DNA of 64,000 nucleotides from JAVBTR01 sp031556065. GTDB taxonomy: Bacteria; Bacillota; Clostridia; Christensenellales; Aristaeellaceae. The translations under genes were made by a program, and so were the position numbers. Where the stretch lies: positions 58,457 to 122,456 of the forward strand of contig JAVBTR010000023.1 of the NCBI GenBank assembly GCA_031556065.1, given 5' to 3'. This document shows positions 1-8,919 of this stretch, in pieces. Numbering within the stretch: the stretch's first letter is position 1; each line of letters starts with the position of its first letter. Below the pieces are notes generated by a model, which did no database searches, had not been told where the DNA came from, and was given only the letters and a program-made list of their open reading frames with translations.

Positions 1-50
1 CATTGCCCATAAAGAATGGGCGGGACAGAAATTGCAAAGGAGAAATGATC

Positions 51-3000
51 ATGACTCAGAAACTAGGTAGAGCAAAGCAACTTCTTGGTATTTTGCTCGT
101 TCTCACCCTCTCCCTAAGCTTGATTTTACCGATGGGCTCGGCTGAGGAAACATTATTGCAGCCTACAGGCACCGTTTCTGGCGCAATCGGGGCCAATGGC
201 GTATTTTATGCCGACTACGATTCGTTTGAGGAGCTGGCACTAGCGGGCCGTGAAGTTGCAGTGGAAATTGCCGCTGAAGGCATCACATTGCTCAAAAACG
301 ACAACAACGCACTGCCCCTGTCCTCCGAGAAAAAGCTAACTGTGTTTGGCTCCACTGCGGTAAATTATGTACATAGTGGCGGCGGCTCAGGTTCCGGTTC
401 CCCTGGCACCAATGGTATAGCGCAGACAACGGTACAGGAAGCGTTGCAGATGGCCGGCTTTACTGCCAATCCCAAAACGCTTAATGTTTACGCTCGAGCA
501 AATCAGTCAAGCGAGCTGGGCATGGAGTATTACACCGGCGCTGTTACCTCTACCTATAAAAACTATGATGATGCCGCGATTCTATGGCTCTCCCGTTCTG
601 CTGGTGAAGCAGCGGAGGCCCCTTCTCATGATGTTAGCGGCCATAGCGACCCTACTGATCATTATTTGATGCTGATGGATAATGAAAAGGATTTGATCAA
701 GCACATCAAGGCCTATTTCCCCGGCAAGAAAATCATTGCCGTCATTAACTCTAGCAACATTATGCAAATTCCCGAATTAGCTGAACAGAACATGGCTGAC
801 AACTATGGTGTTGACGCTATTTTATGGGTTGGCGGCTTGGGCAATAATGGCGTAGATGCGCTGGGTGGCATCCTCAGCGGCGCAATCAATCCCTCTGGTC
901 ATACAGTGGACTTGTGGGCCAAGGATTTCACTCAAATGCCCACATGGACTAACGTGCTCGACCAAACCCAGCATATTGACGAAAACGGCAACCGTTTGAA
1001 CGCGAAATTCTTTTATAACGGTGAAGAGACCAGCTATTACTCCATCGAATACCGTGAAGGTATCTATATGGGCTACCGTTATTATGAAACCAAAGCCTTT
1101 GATATGGATGCAGAGGCTGAAGGTAATGGTGAAAGCTGGTATGCTAATGAGGTGTTGTACCCATTTGGTTACGGTCTGAGCTACACCTCCTTCGACTGGA
1201 AGCTGGAAAACGTGGAAAAAGTAGCGCAGATTGACGCAGCAAACCGTATTCTTACAATCAACGTTGCTGTAACGAACACGGGTAATGCTGCAGGCAAGGA
1301 TGTGGTGCAGGTCTATGTTAATCCGCCTTACACCAAGGGTGGCATTGAAAAGGCCTCCGCAAACCTTGTAGGCTATGCGAAAACCAAACTTTTGCAGCCC
1401 GGTGAAACTGAGGTTGTGTCGGTTCAGTTTGCCGCCCAGGACATGGCCAGCTTTGATTGGAACGATGCCAACGGAAACGGCTTCAAGGGCTATGAACTGG
1501 AAGCGGGCGACTACACTGTTTCGATTAACACCGATTCTCATACAGTAATTGACTCCGTTGTGCGCACTGTGCAGGATACCATAAAATGTGAAGACGATTT
1601 GGTAACCGGCAGCGTCATTGAACCTGTGTTTGTTGATCAGTTTACCACTGTCAACGACAGCCTACTAAACAATATGATTTCCCGGGCTACAGGGCTGGAA
1701 CAGCCAAAGGTCGCATCGGTCTCTGACCGCACCTTGAGCGAGGAATTCTTCCAGCGACTGGAGGGACAACTAACCTACCGCTCCTATAATGACAAGGAGA
1801 CTGATCCCTGGTATGTAACGGCGGTTCCCGCCAATTGGACACAGGCCAGCGAACATGCTGAAAACTTCAGTGATGTGACCATCAAGCTAGCCGATATGTC
1901 TGGCCTTACCTACAATGAATCCACTATCGTGGATGGCGTTGCGACCGTTGGCGAAGCAGATATCCAAAACACCGAAAAGTGGGATACTTTCATGAATCAG
2001 CTCACTTGGCAGGAACTGTGCGATATCTGCAATGCGGGCACTGGGACATTGGCATTGCCTAGTATCGGCAAGGAAGCTGATAGCAGCACAGAAGGTCCCA
2101 TTCAGATCTCTGGCGGTACTATGTTCCCTTCTAATCCCATTTTGGCAGCCACCTGGGAACCCGAGCTCGCCTACAAAGAGGGCTTGATTATTGGCAATGA
2201 AGCGTTGTTCCTTGGTGCCAATGAATGGCACGGACCCGCTATGAACACGCACCGCCATCCCTTGTGTGGCCGTAACTTTGAGTACTATTCCGAGGATGGC
2301 GTACAGGGTGCGTTGATTGCGGAGCAGGTTGTGAAAGGCGCTACTGAAAAGGGTCTGCTGACATACCTCAAGCATTTCTTCCTTAACGACCAGGAATCCC
2401 ACCGTATGGACGGTGGCGGTGTTGCGACCTTTGCAACTGAACAGGTAATGCGTGAAATCTACCTTAAGCCCTTCGAAAGCGTCGTTAAAAAAGGTGGCAC
2501 TGCGGGCATCATGAGCTCCTTCAACCGCCTGGGCTGGGAAGTTGCTGGCACCAACTGGGCTTCCCACAGGGAATTGCTCCGCAACGAATGGGGTTTCCGC
2601 GGCGCTACGGTTACAGATGCATGGGTGAAGGATTATGCCCCAGCTGACCTACTTGTACGTGCAGGCGATGAAGCACCCCTGGGCATCGCATCCAGCTATC
2701 CTGTGAACTCCTTGCATTATGGCCAATGGGATGCTTCACAGCGTGAGGGCTTGGGCAATGTGCTTGTAGCAGCCAGTGAAGAGGATGAAAAGGCATCACT
2801 TTACACCGTGCCTTCCCTCACCCATTATTATGCTGTGCGCAGGTCTGCACAGGCAATCCTCTACACCAGGGCTAACTCCAGCGCGAATAATAACGGTTTT
2901 GTTGCTGGATCAATTGAACTAAGCACTGTGTTTGATATCGAGAAGAGCAACAGTTATACACTGTCTATGCCCGGCTTCATTGACGCGGTCTTCGCATTGA

Positions 3001-3734
3001 ATGAAGCCGAGACGGCAAAGCTGCCCGCTGGCGTTACCTTTGACCCGGTGACAGCGACGCTCTCCGGCACGCCTGAAGCGGATACGATCGGTGATTACCA
3101 ATTCAGTGTTGATGTCAACTGCGATGGCGGCCGCGTTTCCTCCTATTTGGTGCTTAACCTGAAGGTGCAGGATAAGTGGCACGTCAATGGTGCAGGCATT
3201 GAAAACAATCTTGTGACCCTTGAAGCAGGGAAAGAAGCTAGCCTTGTATTCGATTGCCCAGCATATGGGTACGGAACAGGCGGCTATGAAAGCCGCTATT
3301 GCCTAGTCGGCTACGGACTTGATGAAGAAGGCACTGCCTGGTCATTCAATGAAGACCGCCACTTTGCAGATTTGGTGGCCCAGGACAGGGATTCCCTGGT
3401 TGAAGTCTTTATGGTATCCTTTGATGTGTACGTCAATGATGTCAAATTGGAAGAAGGCCAAGCATACAATGGACTAACCTTCACTCAGGTCACCGAGGAA
3501 TGGATTGGCCAGGGCATTGCCAGAGGTTTTGCTACCAAGGGGTATGAAATTGTAACAGGCGCAAAGCTAGAGGGCATTCCTGCTGAAAGTGGGACATATG
3601 CGGTAAAGATTGTGATAAATGCGCCTATGACGGGTTCTAAGTTTGCTGGCAGTTACAGAGCTCTATTCCCCTCAGCTTACGGCACCCCCCACATGACCAC
3701 CTTTGAAAAGTACATTACCATTGAAGTGAAGTAA
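51..3734 (+). CDS. Secreted domain-swapped GH3 glycosidase (beta-glucosidase-like) with C-terminal Ig domain
   Basis: Family GH3 enzymes release terminal sugars, often beta-glucose or xylose, from oligosaccharides with retention. The start at 51 follows AAAGGAG (36-42); an in-frame TTG at 3 lacks such a site. Residues 1-32 form a signal peptide ending near GSA-EE. Domain order is reversed relative to classical GH3: first the alpha/beta sandwich (LLKND near residue 80, glycine/serine-rich loop near 110), then an FnIII-like domain after FGYGLSY near 380, then the TIM barrel with LKHFF and TDAW. D856 in TDAW is the predicted nucleophile. A He_PIG-type Ig domain (LPAG...SGTP) begins near 990, giving 1227 residues, long for the family. 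The usual barrel motif DGP reads EGP here, so substrate binding may differ. A small hairpin (5-21) lies in the leader. The exact substrate is unknown. Confidence 0.9.
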   Translation: MTQKLGRAKQLLGILLVLTLSLSLILPMGSAEETLLQPTGTVSGAIGANGVFYADYDSFEELALAGREVAVEIAAEGITLLKNDNNALPLSSEKKLTVFGSTAVNYVHSGGGSGSGSPGTNGIAQTTVQEALQMAGFTANPKTLNVYARANQSSELGMEYYTGAVTSTYKNYDDAAILWLSRSAGEAAEAPSHDVSGHSDPTDHYLMLMDNEKDLIKHIKAYFPGKKIIAVINSSNIMQIPELAEQNMADNYGVDAILWVGGLGNNGVDALGGILSGAINPSGHTVDLWAKDFTQMPTWTNVLDQTQHIDENGNRLNAKFFYNGEETSYYSIEYREGIYMGYRYYETKAFDMDAEAEGNGESWYANEVLYPFGYGLSYTSFDWKLENVEKVAQIDAANRILTINVAVTNTGNAAGKDVVQVYVNPPYTKGGIEKASANLVGYAKTKLLQPGETEVVSVQFAAQDMASFDWNDANGNGFKGYELEAGDYTVSINTDSHTVIDSVVRTVQDTIKCEDDLVTGSVIEPVFVDQFTTVNDSLLNNMISRATGLEQPKVASVSDRTLSEEFFQRLEGQLTYRSYNDKETDPWYVTAVPANWTQASEHAENFSDVTIKLADMSGLTYNESTIVDGVATVGEADIQNTEKWDTFMNQLTWQELCDICNAGTGTLALPSIGKEADSSTEGPIQISGGTMFPSNPILAATWEPELAYKEGLIIGNEALFLGANEWHGPAMNTHRHPLCGRNFEYYSEDGVQGALIAEQVVKGATEKGLLTYLKHFFLNDQESHRMDGGGVATFATEQVMREIYLKPFESVVKKGGTAGIMSSFNRLGWEVAGTNWASHRELLRNEWGFRGATVTDAWVKDYAPADLLVRAGDEAPLGIASSYPVNSLHYGQWDASQREGLGNVLVAASEEDEKASLYTVPSLTHYYAVRRSAQAILYTRANSSANNNGFVAGSIELSTVFDIEKSNSYTLSMPGFIDAVFALNEAETAKLPAGVTFDPVTATLSGTPEADTIGDYQFSVDVNCDGGRVSSYLVLNLKVQDKWHVNGAGIENNLVTLEAGKEASLVFDCPAYGYGTGGYESRYCLVGYGLDEEGTAWSFNEDRHFADLVAQDRDSLVEVFMVSFDVYVNDVKLEEGQAYNGLTFTQVTEEWIGQGIARGFATKGYEIVTGAKLEGIPAESGTYAVKIVINAPMTGSKFAGSYRALFPSAYGTPHMTTFEKYITIEVK

Positions 3735-3748
3735 AGAACCCCAAACTG

Positions 3749-3788
3749 ACTCCGGCGGTGGAAAACCGCCGCCGGAGTGTCATTTTTT
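3749..3788 (+). terminator. Rho-independent terminator after first GH3 gene
   Basis: ACTCCGGCGG (3749-3758) pairs with CCGCCGGAGT (3769-3778). Three further inner pairs close an AAAA tetraloop, and TTTTTT follows at 3783-3788. It lies between the GH3 gene and the lipoprotein gene, so it may terminate or only attenuate transcription into the rest of the cluster. Confidence 0.85.
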
Positions 3789-3802
3789 GAGGAGAATCAA
3801 TC

Positions 3803-5188
3803 ATGAAAAAGACGACGATCAGACTTGTTTGTGCAATAAGTATGTTGCTGCTCATCATGAGTGTTTTGTCTGCCTGCAGCAACACAGAAAAGGATGACAC
3901 GCTGCAACAGACTCAGGGGCAGCAGGAGCAGGCAATCACAGTCACGGAGCTAACAGTAAAAACCATGCCCACTAAGACAGATTATCTGCTTGGCGAAGCG
4001 TTTTCAGCAGATGGCTGTGTGCTGACCGCGACTTTTTCTGATGGAGCCACCAAGGATGTGGCGGTTGGTGAGCCGGGGGTGGAGGTATCCGCGCCTTCTA
4101 CAGACAGCGCAGGTACGAAGAATGTTGCCGTCAAGTATGAGGGTAAGCGTGCTACTTTTCAGGTTTCGGTCATAAAAGAGACCTTGACTGTTACCCTTAG
4201 TCATAATACTGAGGATATAGCGGATGAAACCGTGACTGTGGTAAAAGGCGAGAAGCTTGTGTTGCCTGAGGAAACCACACGCGAAGGGTATTCATTTGCA
4301 GGATGGTTTACTGATGCCCAACGAACCATCGCTTACAATTTTGATAGTTCCGTAGAACAGCCAATAACCCTTTATGCCCTGTGGCTGAGCAAGGCCGCGG
4401 CGAATTACGAATTCATCTTTGACCTCAATCAAGCCGACCTTAAGCAGCGCACCATTGTCCAGCAGGTGCAGGAGGGTAAATCGGCTATCCCTTTGTCCGA
4501 GGACCCAGAGCGCGTCGGCTATGCCTTTGCCGGTTGGTTTAGTCAGAGCGAAGGCGGCGACGAATATGATTTTTCGACCCCTGTTACGGCCAGCATTAGC
4601 GTCTATGCCCATTGGGATAGGACAGCCGCAGGTGAGCAAACCTATTTGTTCGAAGCTGAGGACACAAGCCTTACAGGCAAATCTGGTCCAGCATTTTCTG
4701 GTACCGCCATGGAATCGGGTATGATTATCTATGATACAAAGCACGGTGCCAGTAACGATCGGTTTGTAGGGTATTTATATCAGCGCTATAATTCTCTTGA
4801 GTTTTTTATCAACGCGGATGAGGCGGCGGATAACGTTATACTGGTTGCGAGGCTTTCTGCGGAAATGAGAAATTTTACTTTCAACAAGAGTAATTTTTCT
4901 ATCTCTGTTAACGGTGTATCGCTTGATTATGGTGACATTGCGTTTACCAATGTGCCTTCAAACAGCTATAACAGCATCGAGTGCTTGCCCTTTGAGGATT
5001 ATATTATCTCTACCACTGTTTCCCTAAAAAAGGGTATGAATCTCATTTCTTTTATGACGGAAAACGATGAAAAGATGGAAGGCTCTACCCTACTGGCCGC
5101 AGCCCCTTTGGTAGATTGTATCAAACTGACTTCGACGGCTGTTTTAACCTGGTGTGAGAGCATGGGGCTCCCCGCATCCAATTATTAA
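3803..5188 (+). CDS. Surface lipoprotein with Ig-like domain, two InlB-type repeats and a carbohydrate-binding-like C-terminus
   Basis: This 461-residue protein has a type II signal peptide with lipobox LSAC and the modified cysteine at residue 25, so it should be tethered to the outer face of the membrane. After a Q-rich linker comes a bacterial Ig-like group 3 type segment (about residues 50-115). Two Listeria-Bacteroides (InlB B) repeats follow, each with the GYxFAGWF signature and ending LYALW or VYAHW (about 125-195 and 200-272). The C-terminal part opens with FEAED, the usual opening of CBM6/CBM35-like beta-sandwich modules. No catalytic motif was seen. It sits between two GH3 genes, so I infer a glycan-binding or adhesion role on the same substrate. 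Start supported by GGAGAA upstream. Confidence 0.75.
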   Translation: MKKTTIRLVCAISMLLLIMSVLSACSNTEKDDTLQQTQGQQEQAITVTELTVKTMPTKTDYLLGEAFSADGCVLTATFSDGATKDVAVGEPGVEVSAPSTDSAGTKNVAVKYEGKRATFQVSVIKETLTVTLSHNTEDIADETVTVVKGEKLVLPEETTREGYSFAGWFTDAQRTIAYNFDSSVEQPITLYALWLSKAAANYEFIFDLNQADLKQRTIVQQVQEGKSAIPLSEDPERVGYAFAGWFSQSEGGDEYDFSTPVTASISVYAHWDRTAAGEQTYLFEAEDTSLTGKSGPAFSGTAMESGMIIYDTKHGASNDRFVGYLYQRYNSLEFFINADEAADNVILVARLSAEMRNFTFNKSNFSISVNGVSLDYGDIAFTNVPSNSYNSIECLPFEDYIISTTVSLKKGMNLISFMTENDEKMEGSTLLAAAPLVDCIKLTSTAVLTWCESMGLPASNY

Positions 5189-5217
5189 CGTCAAACACTA
5201 TGAAAACCTGGGAGTGA

Positions 5218-8115
5218 ATGCTATTGAAAAATTTCTTTTCCTATAAGGCATCGCGAGTCTGGTTGATCGTATCATCTATTTTTATTATTCTCACATTGGT
5301 TGCTAATATTCTGGCTACGTCAACCTTTGCCAGTCTTTTAGATACGGTGTTTGGCGGCCAGCGCCCTATTTATGATGATGGGGTCACATCCATGTACCCG
5401 GCTTTAAAGGCCACCAGCGATGAACAAGCGCTTCTGAATGCACAAAACTTTAATATTCAGTTGGCAGAGGAAGGCTTTGTTTTGCTAAAAAATGAAAGTT
5501 CTGCTTTACCCCTTGATAAGGGCGCCAAGATCAGTATCTTTGGCAAAAACAGCGTGAACCTGTCCTATGGCGGCTCAGGCTCCGGCGGTTTTGATACCTC
5601 CAACAGCAAGGATCTTTACGACAGCCTTGAAAGTGCGGGCTTTGCAACCAACCAATCGCTGAAAAAGTTCTATGAAAACGACAGCGCTTCCGGCGCTAAG
5701 CGCGCAGCCAACAGCGGTGATCTGGACAGCGGCAGCAACCAGCGCATCGCCGTGGCAGAAACGCCTCAAAGCAAGTACACTGATGCTGTTAAAGCCAGCT
5801 ATGGCGAGTATAACGACGCGGCAGTGGTGGTGATCAGCCGTATCGGTGGCGAGGGGTTTGACCTGCCCCGCTATCAGGGCACCACAGAAGGCGCTGTCAG
5901 CGCGGATGCCCATTATCTGGAGCTGGATCAAAATGAGCGAGATCTGCTGGAAAACGTCTGCAATGCAGGCTTTAAGCATGTGATCGTAGTGTTCAATATC
6001 CCCTCCAGCTTTGAAGCAAGCTTCCTCACTGACCCAAGCTTTGCCAAGATCGATGCAGCCATGTGGATCGGGTTTACCGGCAGCACGGGCATCATGGCCT
6101 TGGGCGAAATTTTAAACGGCGAAGTCAATCCCTCCGGTAAGCTCGTGGATACTTGGGCAGCGGATTTCTCCAAAGACCCAACATTCATCAACTTTGGCAC
6201 GGGCAGTACCCCGAACAGCAGCGACAAGTACGATGGGGGTATGTATTACTTCGTCGATTATGAAGAAGGCGTATATGTCGGCTACCGCTACTATGAGACC
6301 CGTGGTTATACGGATGGGGAAGAATGGTATAATCAAAACGTGGTGTTCCCTTTCGGCTACGGTTTAAGCTACACCACCTTTGACTGGGAGGTGAATCAAC
6401 CCGGCAGCAACACCATTACTAAGGATAAGCAGATCGAGGTGCAGGTGTCCGTCAAGAACACTGGCAATGCTTCCGGCAAGGATGTTGTGCAATTGTATGC
6501 CAGCGCCCCCTATTATGAGGGCGGCATCGAAAAAGCGCATAAAGTGCTTGTGGGCTATGCTAAGACTCGGCTGCTAGCGCCGGGCGAAACAGATATTGTA
6601 ACGGTGACATTCAATCCATACCATGTTGCCAGTTATGATTATCTGGATCAAAACAAAAATGGATTTGCCGGATACGAGCTGGAAAAAGGCGATTATACGC
6701 TGTATGTGTCTCGCAGTGCTCATGAGGAAGTGGTGCAGATCAATTGCCCTTTGACAGAAGATATCCGCTATGAGACTAACCCCGTTACCGGGGAAATAGT
6801 AGAAAACCGCTATACCGGCATTGACGGCGTGATGGACAGCGATGCGCAGCTTTCTAAAAAGCTAAGCCGTGCTGACTGGGAGGGCACTTGGCCTGACGAA
6901 CCTACTGCCTCTGAGCGGGTAGGCTCTGCACAGCTCTATGCAGAACTCGCTGATATAGAGACCAACAACCCCATCGATTATTCGGATTATGAATACCCTT
7001 GGTTTGGGGAAGCGGTCATGCTCAAGTTGAGGGATCTGCTCCCGGAAAAAGCAACGGAAACTTCTTTTAAGCCGATCGTTGCCTATGATGATGAGCGCTG
7101 GGAGGCCATACTGGATGCCTGCCTTGAGGAAGATATGATCAACCTTTACAACAATGGCTCCTACCGTACCATGGCCATGGAAAATATTGGCTTGCCAGCG
7201 ACGCTGCATGGAGACGGCCCGGCCGGCTTTACTTCCTTTATGAACCGCGCCCAGTTTGGCGGTACCTGCCAGTATGTGAGCGAGCCGGTCATGGCGGCAA
7301 CATGGAACGTGGACCTAATGGAAGAATTAGGTCGCACCATGGGCGAAGAAGGCATCTTTGGTGATAAGGGAACGGGGATGCCCTACTCCAGCATTTATGC
7401 ACCGGGTGTAAACATTCACCGCAGCCCCTTTGGCGGCCGCTGCTCTGAATACTTCTCAGAGGATCCGTACCTATCAGGCATCATGGCAGGGGCAGAGATC
7501 CGTGGTTGCCAGGAGATCGGTGTGGTGTGCATGGTGAAGCATTTCGCTGTTAACGAACAAGAGACCCATCGTTCCATCAACGGCGACAGTTCATGGCTAA
7601 CTGAGCAGGCTCTGCGTGAGATCTATTTAAGGGCATTCGAACTGGCTGTGCAAACCGGGGAAAGCCGTGGACTTATGACCTCCTTCAACCGCATCGGCAC
7701 TCGCTGGACAGGCGGGGATTACCGTCTGGTCACAGAAATCCTTCGGAATGAGTGGGGCTTTAGGGGTACGGTCATCTGTGATTTTAACACCATTCCCCAG
7801 TATATGAATCCCAGACAAATGGCCTATGCCGGCGGCGATCTTGATCTTGCCACCTTATCTTCCAGCATGTGGACAGATTGCGATACCTCTGAAACCGGGG
7901 ACGCAGTGGTGCTCAGGCAAAGCGTCAAAAACATTCTTTACAGTTTTGTAAACAGCAATGCTATGAATGCGGAAGTAACAGGATATCAAATGCCTATGTG
8001 GCGTGTGGTGATGATTGCTGCAGATGTATTTATTGCGCTTGTTGTGATTGCTTGGGGCGCGGCTGTGATTTATAAGGCGAGGAAGCAGCGTCATTCTAAG
8101 ATCGAATCAGTTTAA
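5218..8115 (+). CDS. Membrane-anchored domain-swapped GH3 glycosidase
   Basis: This is a second GH3 enzyme (965 residues) with the same reversed domain order as the first: sandwich domain (LLKNE near 85, glycine-rich loop SGSGG), FnIII-like domain after FGYGLSY near 382, then the TIM barrel with DGPAG, VKHFAVNEQ and CDF, where D855 is the predicted nucleophile. It has a hydrophobic segment near residues 13-35 and another near 925-950, so both termini should be cytoplasmic with the catalytic body outside. It probably acts on oligosaccharides at the cell surface. Start: ATG 5218 has only 3 nt between GGAG and the codon; a TTG at 5224, 9 nt after GGAG, is the better-spaced alternative. It lies 29 nt after the lipoprotein gene and is probably co-transcribed with it. 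Confidence 0.88.
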   Translation: MLLKNFFSYKASRVWLIVSSIFIILTLVANILATSTFASLLDTVFGGQRPIYDDGVTSMYPALKATSDEQALLNAQNFNIQLAEEGFVLLKNESSALPLDKGAKISIFGKNSVNLSYGGSGSGGFDTSNSKDLYDSLESAGFATNQSLKKFYENDSASGAKRAANSGDLDSGSNQRIAVAETPQSKYTDAVKASYGEYNDAAVVVISRIGGEGFDLPRYQGTTEGAVSADAHYLELDQNERDLLENVCNAGFKHVIVVFNIPSSFEASFLTDPSFAKIDAAMWIGFTGSTGIMALGEILNGEVNPSGKLVDTWAADFSKDPTFINFGTGSTPNSSDKYDGGMYYFVDYEEGVYVGYRYYETRGYTDGEEWYNQNVVFPFGYGLSYTTFDWEVNQPGSNTITKDKQIEVQVSVKNTGNASGKDVVQLYASAPYYEGGIEKAHKVLVGYAKTRLLAPGETDIVTVTFNPYHVASYDYLDQNKNGFAGYELEKGDYTLYVSRSAHEEVVQINCPLTEDIRYETNPVTGEIVENRYTGIDGVMDSDAQLSKKLSRADWEGTWPDEPTASERVGSAQLYAELADIETNNPIDYSDYEYPWFGEAVMLKLRDLLPEKATETSFKPIVAYDDERWEAILDACLEEDMINLYNNGSYRTMAMENIGLPATLHGDGPAGFTSFMNRAQFGGTCQYVSEPVMAATWNVDLMEELGRTMGEEGIFGDKGTGMPYSSIYAPGVNIHRSPFGGRCSEYFSEDPYLSGIMAGAEIRGCQEIGVVCMVKHFAVNEQETHRSINGDSSWLTEQALREIYLRAFELAVQTGESRGLMTSFNRIGTRWTGGDYRLVTEILRNEWGFRGTVICDFNTIPQYMNPRQMAYAGGDLDLATLSSSMWTDCDTSETGDAVVLRQSVKNILYSFVNSNAMNAEVTGYQMPMWRVVMIAADVFIALVVIAWGAAVIYKARKQRHSKIESV

Positions 8116-8134
8116 AATGCCTGTAAATATAAAT

Positions 8135-8181
8135 ATGAGCAACTGCGGGTGGCTGCTTTTGCAGTGCCTGTAGTTGCTCAT
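8135..8181 (+). other. Intergenic stem-loop between GH3 and GtrA-like genes
   Basis: ATGAGCAACT (8135-8144) and AGTTGCTCAT (8172-8181) form a perfect 10-bp outer stem. An inner CTGC/GCAG stem carries a TTTT loop. There is no U-run after it, so it is more likely an mRNA processing or stability element than a terminator. Confidence 0.55.
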
Positions 8182-8202
8182 GAGCAAAAGGATTGAAGGA
8201 TC

Positions 8203-8784
8203 ATGCAAAAACTTATAGGCTGGTGGCGCAACCTTGTCCTTAACCATCCGGTGGCCATGAAATGGATCCGGGAGGGTGGACTGTACGTGATCATCTGCAA
8301 TTTGGTAACAGTGCTGAAGTATTTCATGCTTCAGTTTCTGCCGACTGTGTTTGCAGGTCTGCCCAAGGTCGATTTCGGCTGGCCCGGTATTCCAATGACA
8401 CTGTTCGGTGAGACATTTCAATGGAACATTATTGGTTACGATGTGGCCCATGGCGGATTGCCATACTTTTGTGCCTACATGGTTGCTATGGTTGTGGGCG
8501 AGTGTATCAATTTCCCTATTCAGCGTAACTTCGTGTTTCGCAGCCACGGAAAGCTTTCCTATCAGATCATGTGGTATGTGATTGCCTTCATCGTGATCAC
8601 CTGTATCGTTAACTCCATTAATTGCATATGGGTGGCCGTTGCAGGCAAGTTTGCTCCCGACTTCGTTTATAATATCGGCACGACTGTGTTAAATGGCGGC
8701 GTTTCGATGACCATCTTCTTTGTTGTTAATAAGATCATTTTTCCCGAAGGCGAAGCGAAGAAGGAGACAAAAGCACAGGCGTAA
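8203..8784 (+). CDS. GtrA-like four-helix membrane protein
   Basis: This 193-residue protein has about four hydrophobic segments. The motif NFPIQRNFVFRS after the second helix matches the N-F-x-x-x-R-x-[WF]-x-F signature of GtrA/DPMS-associated proteins. That family is thought to move or support polyprenyl-linked sugars across the membrane for cell-wall or surface-glycan decoration. The start follows AAGGAT. It is the last gene of the GH3 cluster and ends before a clear terminator. Family membership is from motif and topology; the transported molecule is unknown. The tail is charged (KKETKAQA). Confidence 0.7.
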   Translation: MQKLIGWWRNLVLNHPVAMKWIREGGLYVIICNLVTVLKYFMLQFLPTVFAGLPKVDFGWPGIPMTLFGETFQWNIIGYDVAHGGLPYFCAYMVAMVVGECINFPIQRNFVFRSHGKLSYQIMWYVIAFIVITCIVNSINCIWVAVAGKFAPDFVYNIGTTVLNGGVSMTIFFVVNKIIFPEGEAKKETKAQA

Positions 8785-8821
8785 ATAGGGAGAATGATAA
8801 TGCTGTCTTGGACAGATGAAA

Positions 8822-8863
8822 CACCGAGGCCTATCCCAATATGTCAGGCTTCGGTGCTTTTTT
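8822..8863 (+). terminator. Terminator of GH3 cluster
   Basis: CACCGAGGCCT (8822-8832) pairs with AGGCTTCGGTG (8846-8856) through 11 bp including one G-T wobble. TTTTTT follows at 8858-8863. Confidence 0.88.
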
Positions 8864-8919
8864 CTTTCGTTTATCAGGCATCTCTCCTTAAAAATAATGA
8901 ATTGGAATTGCTCGTCTTT

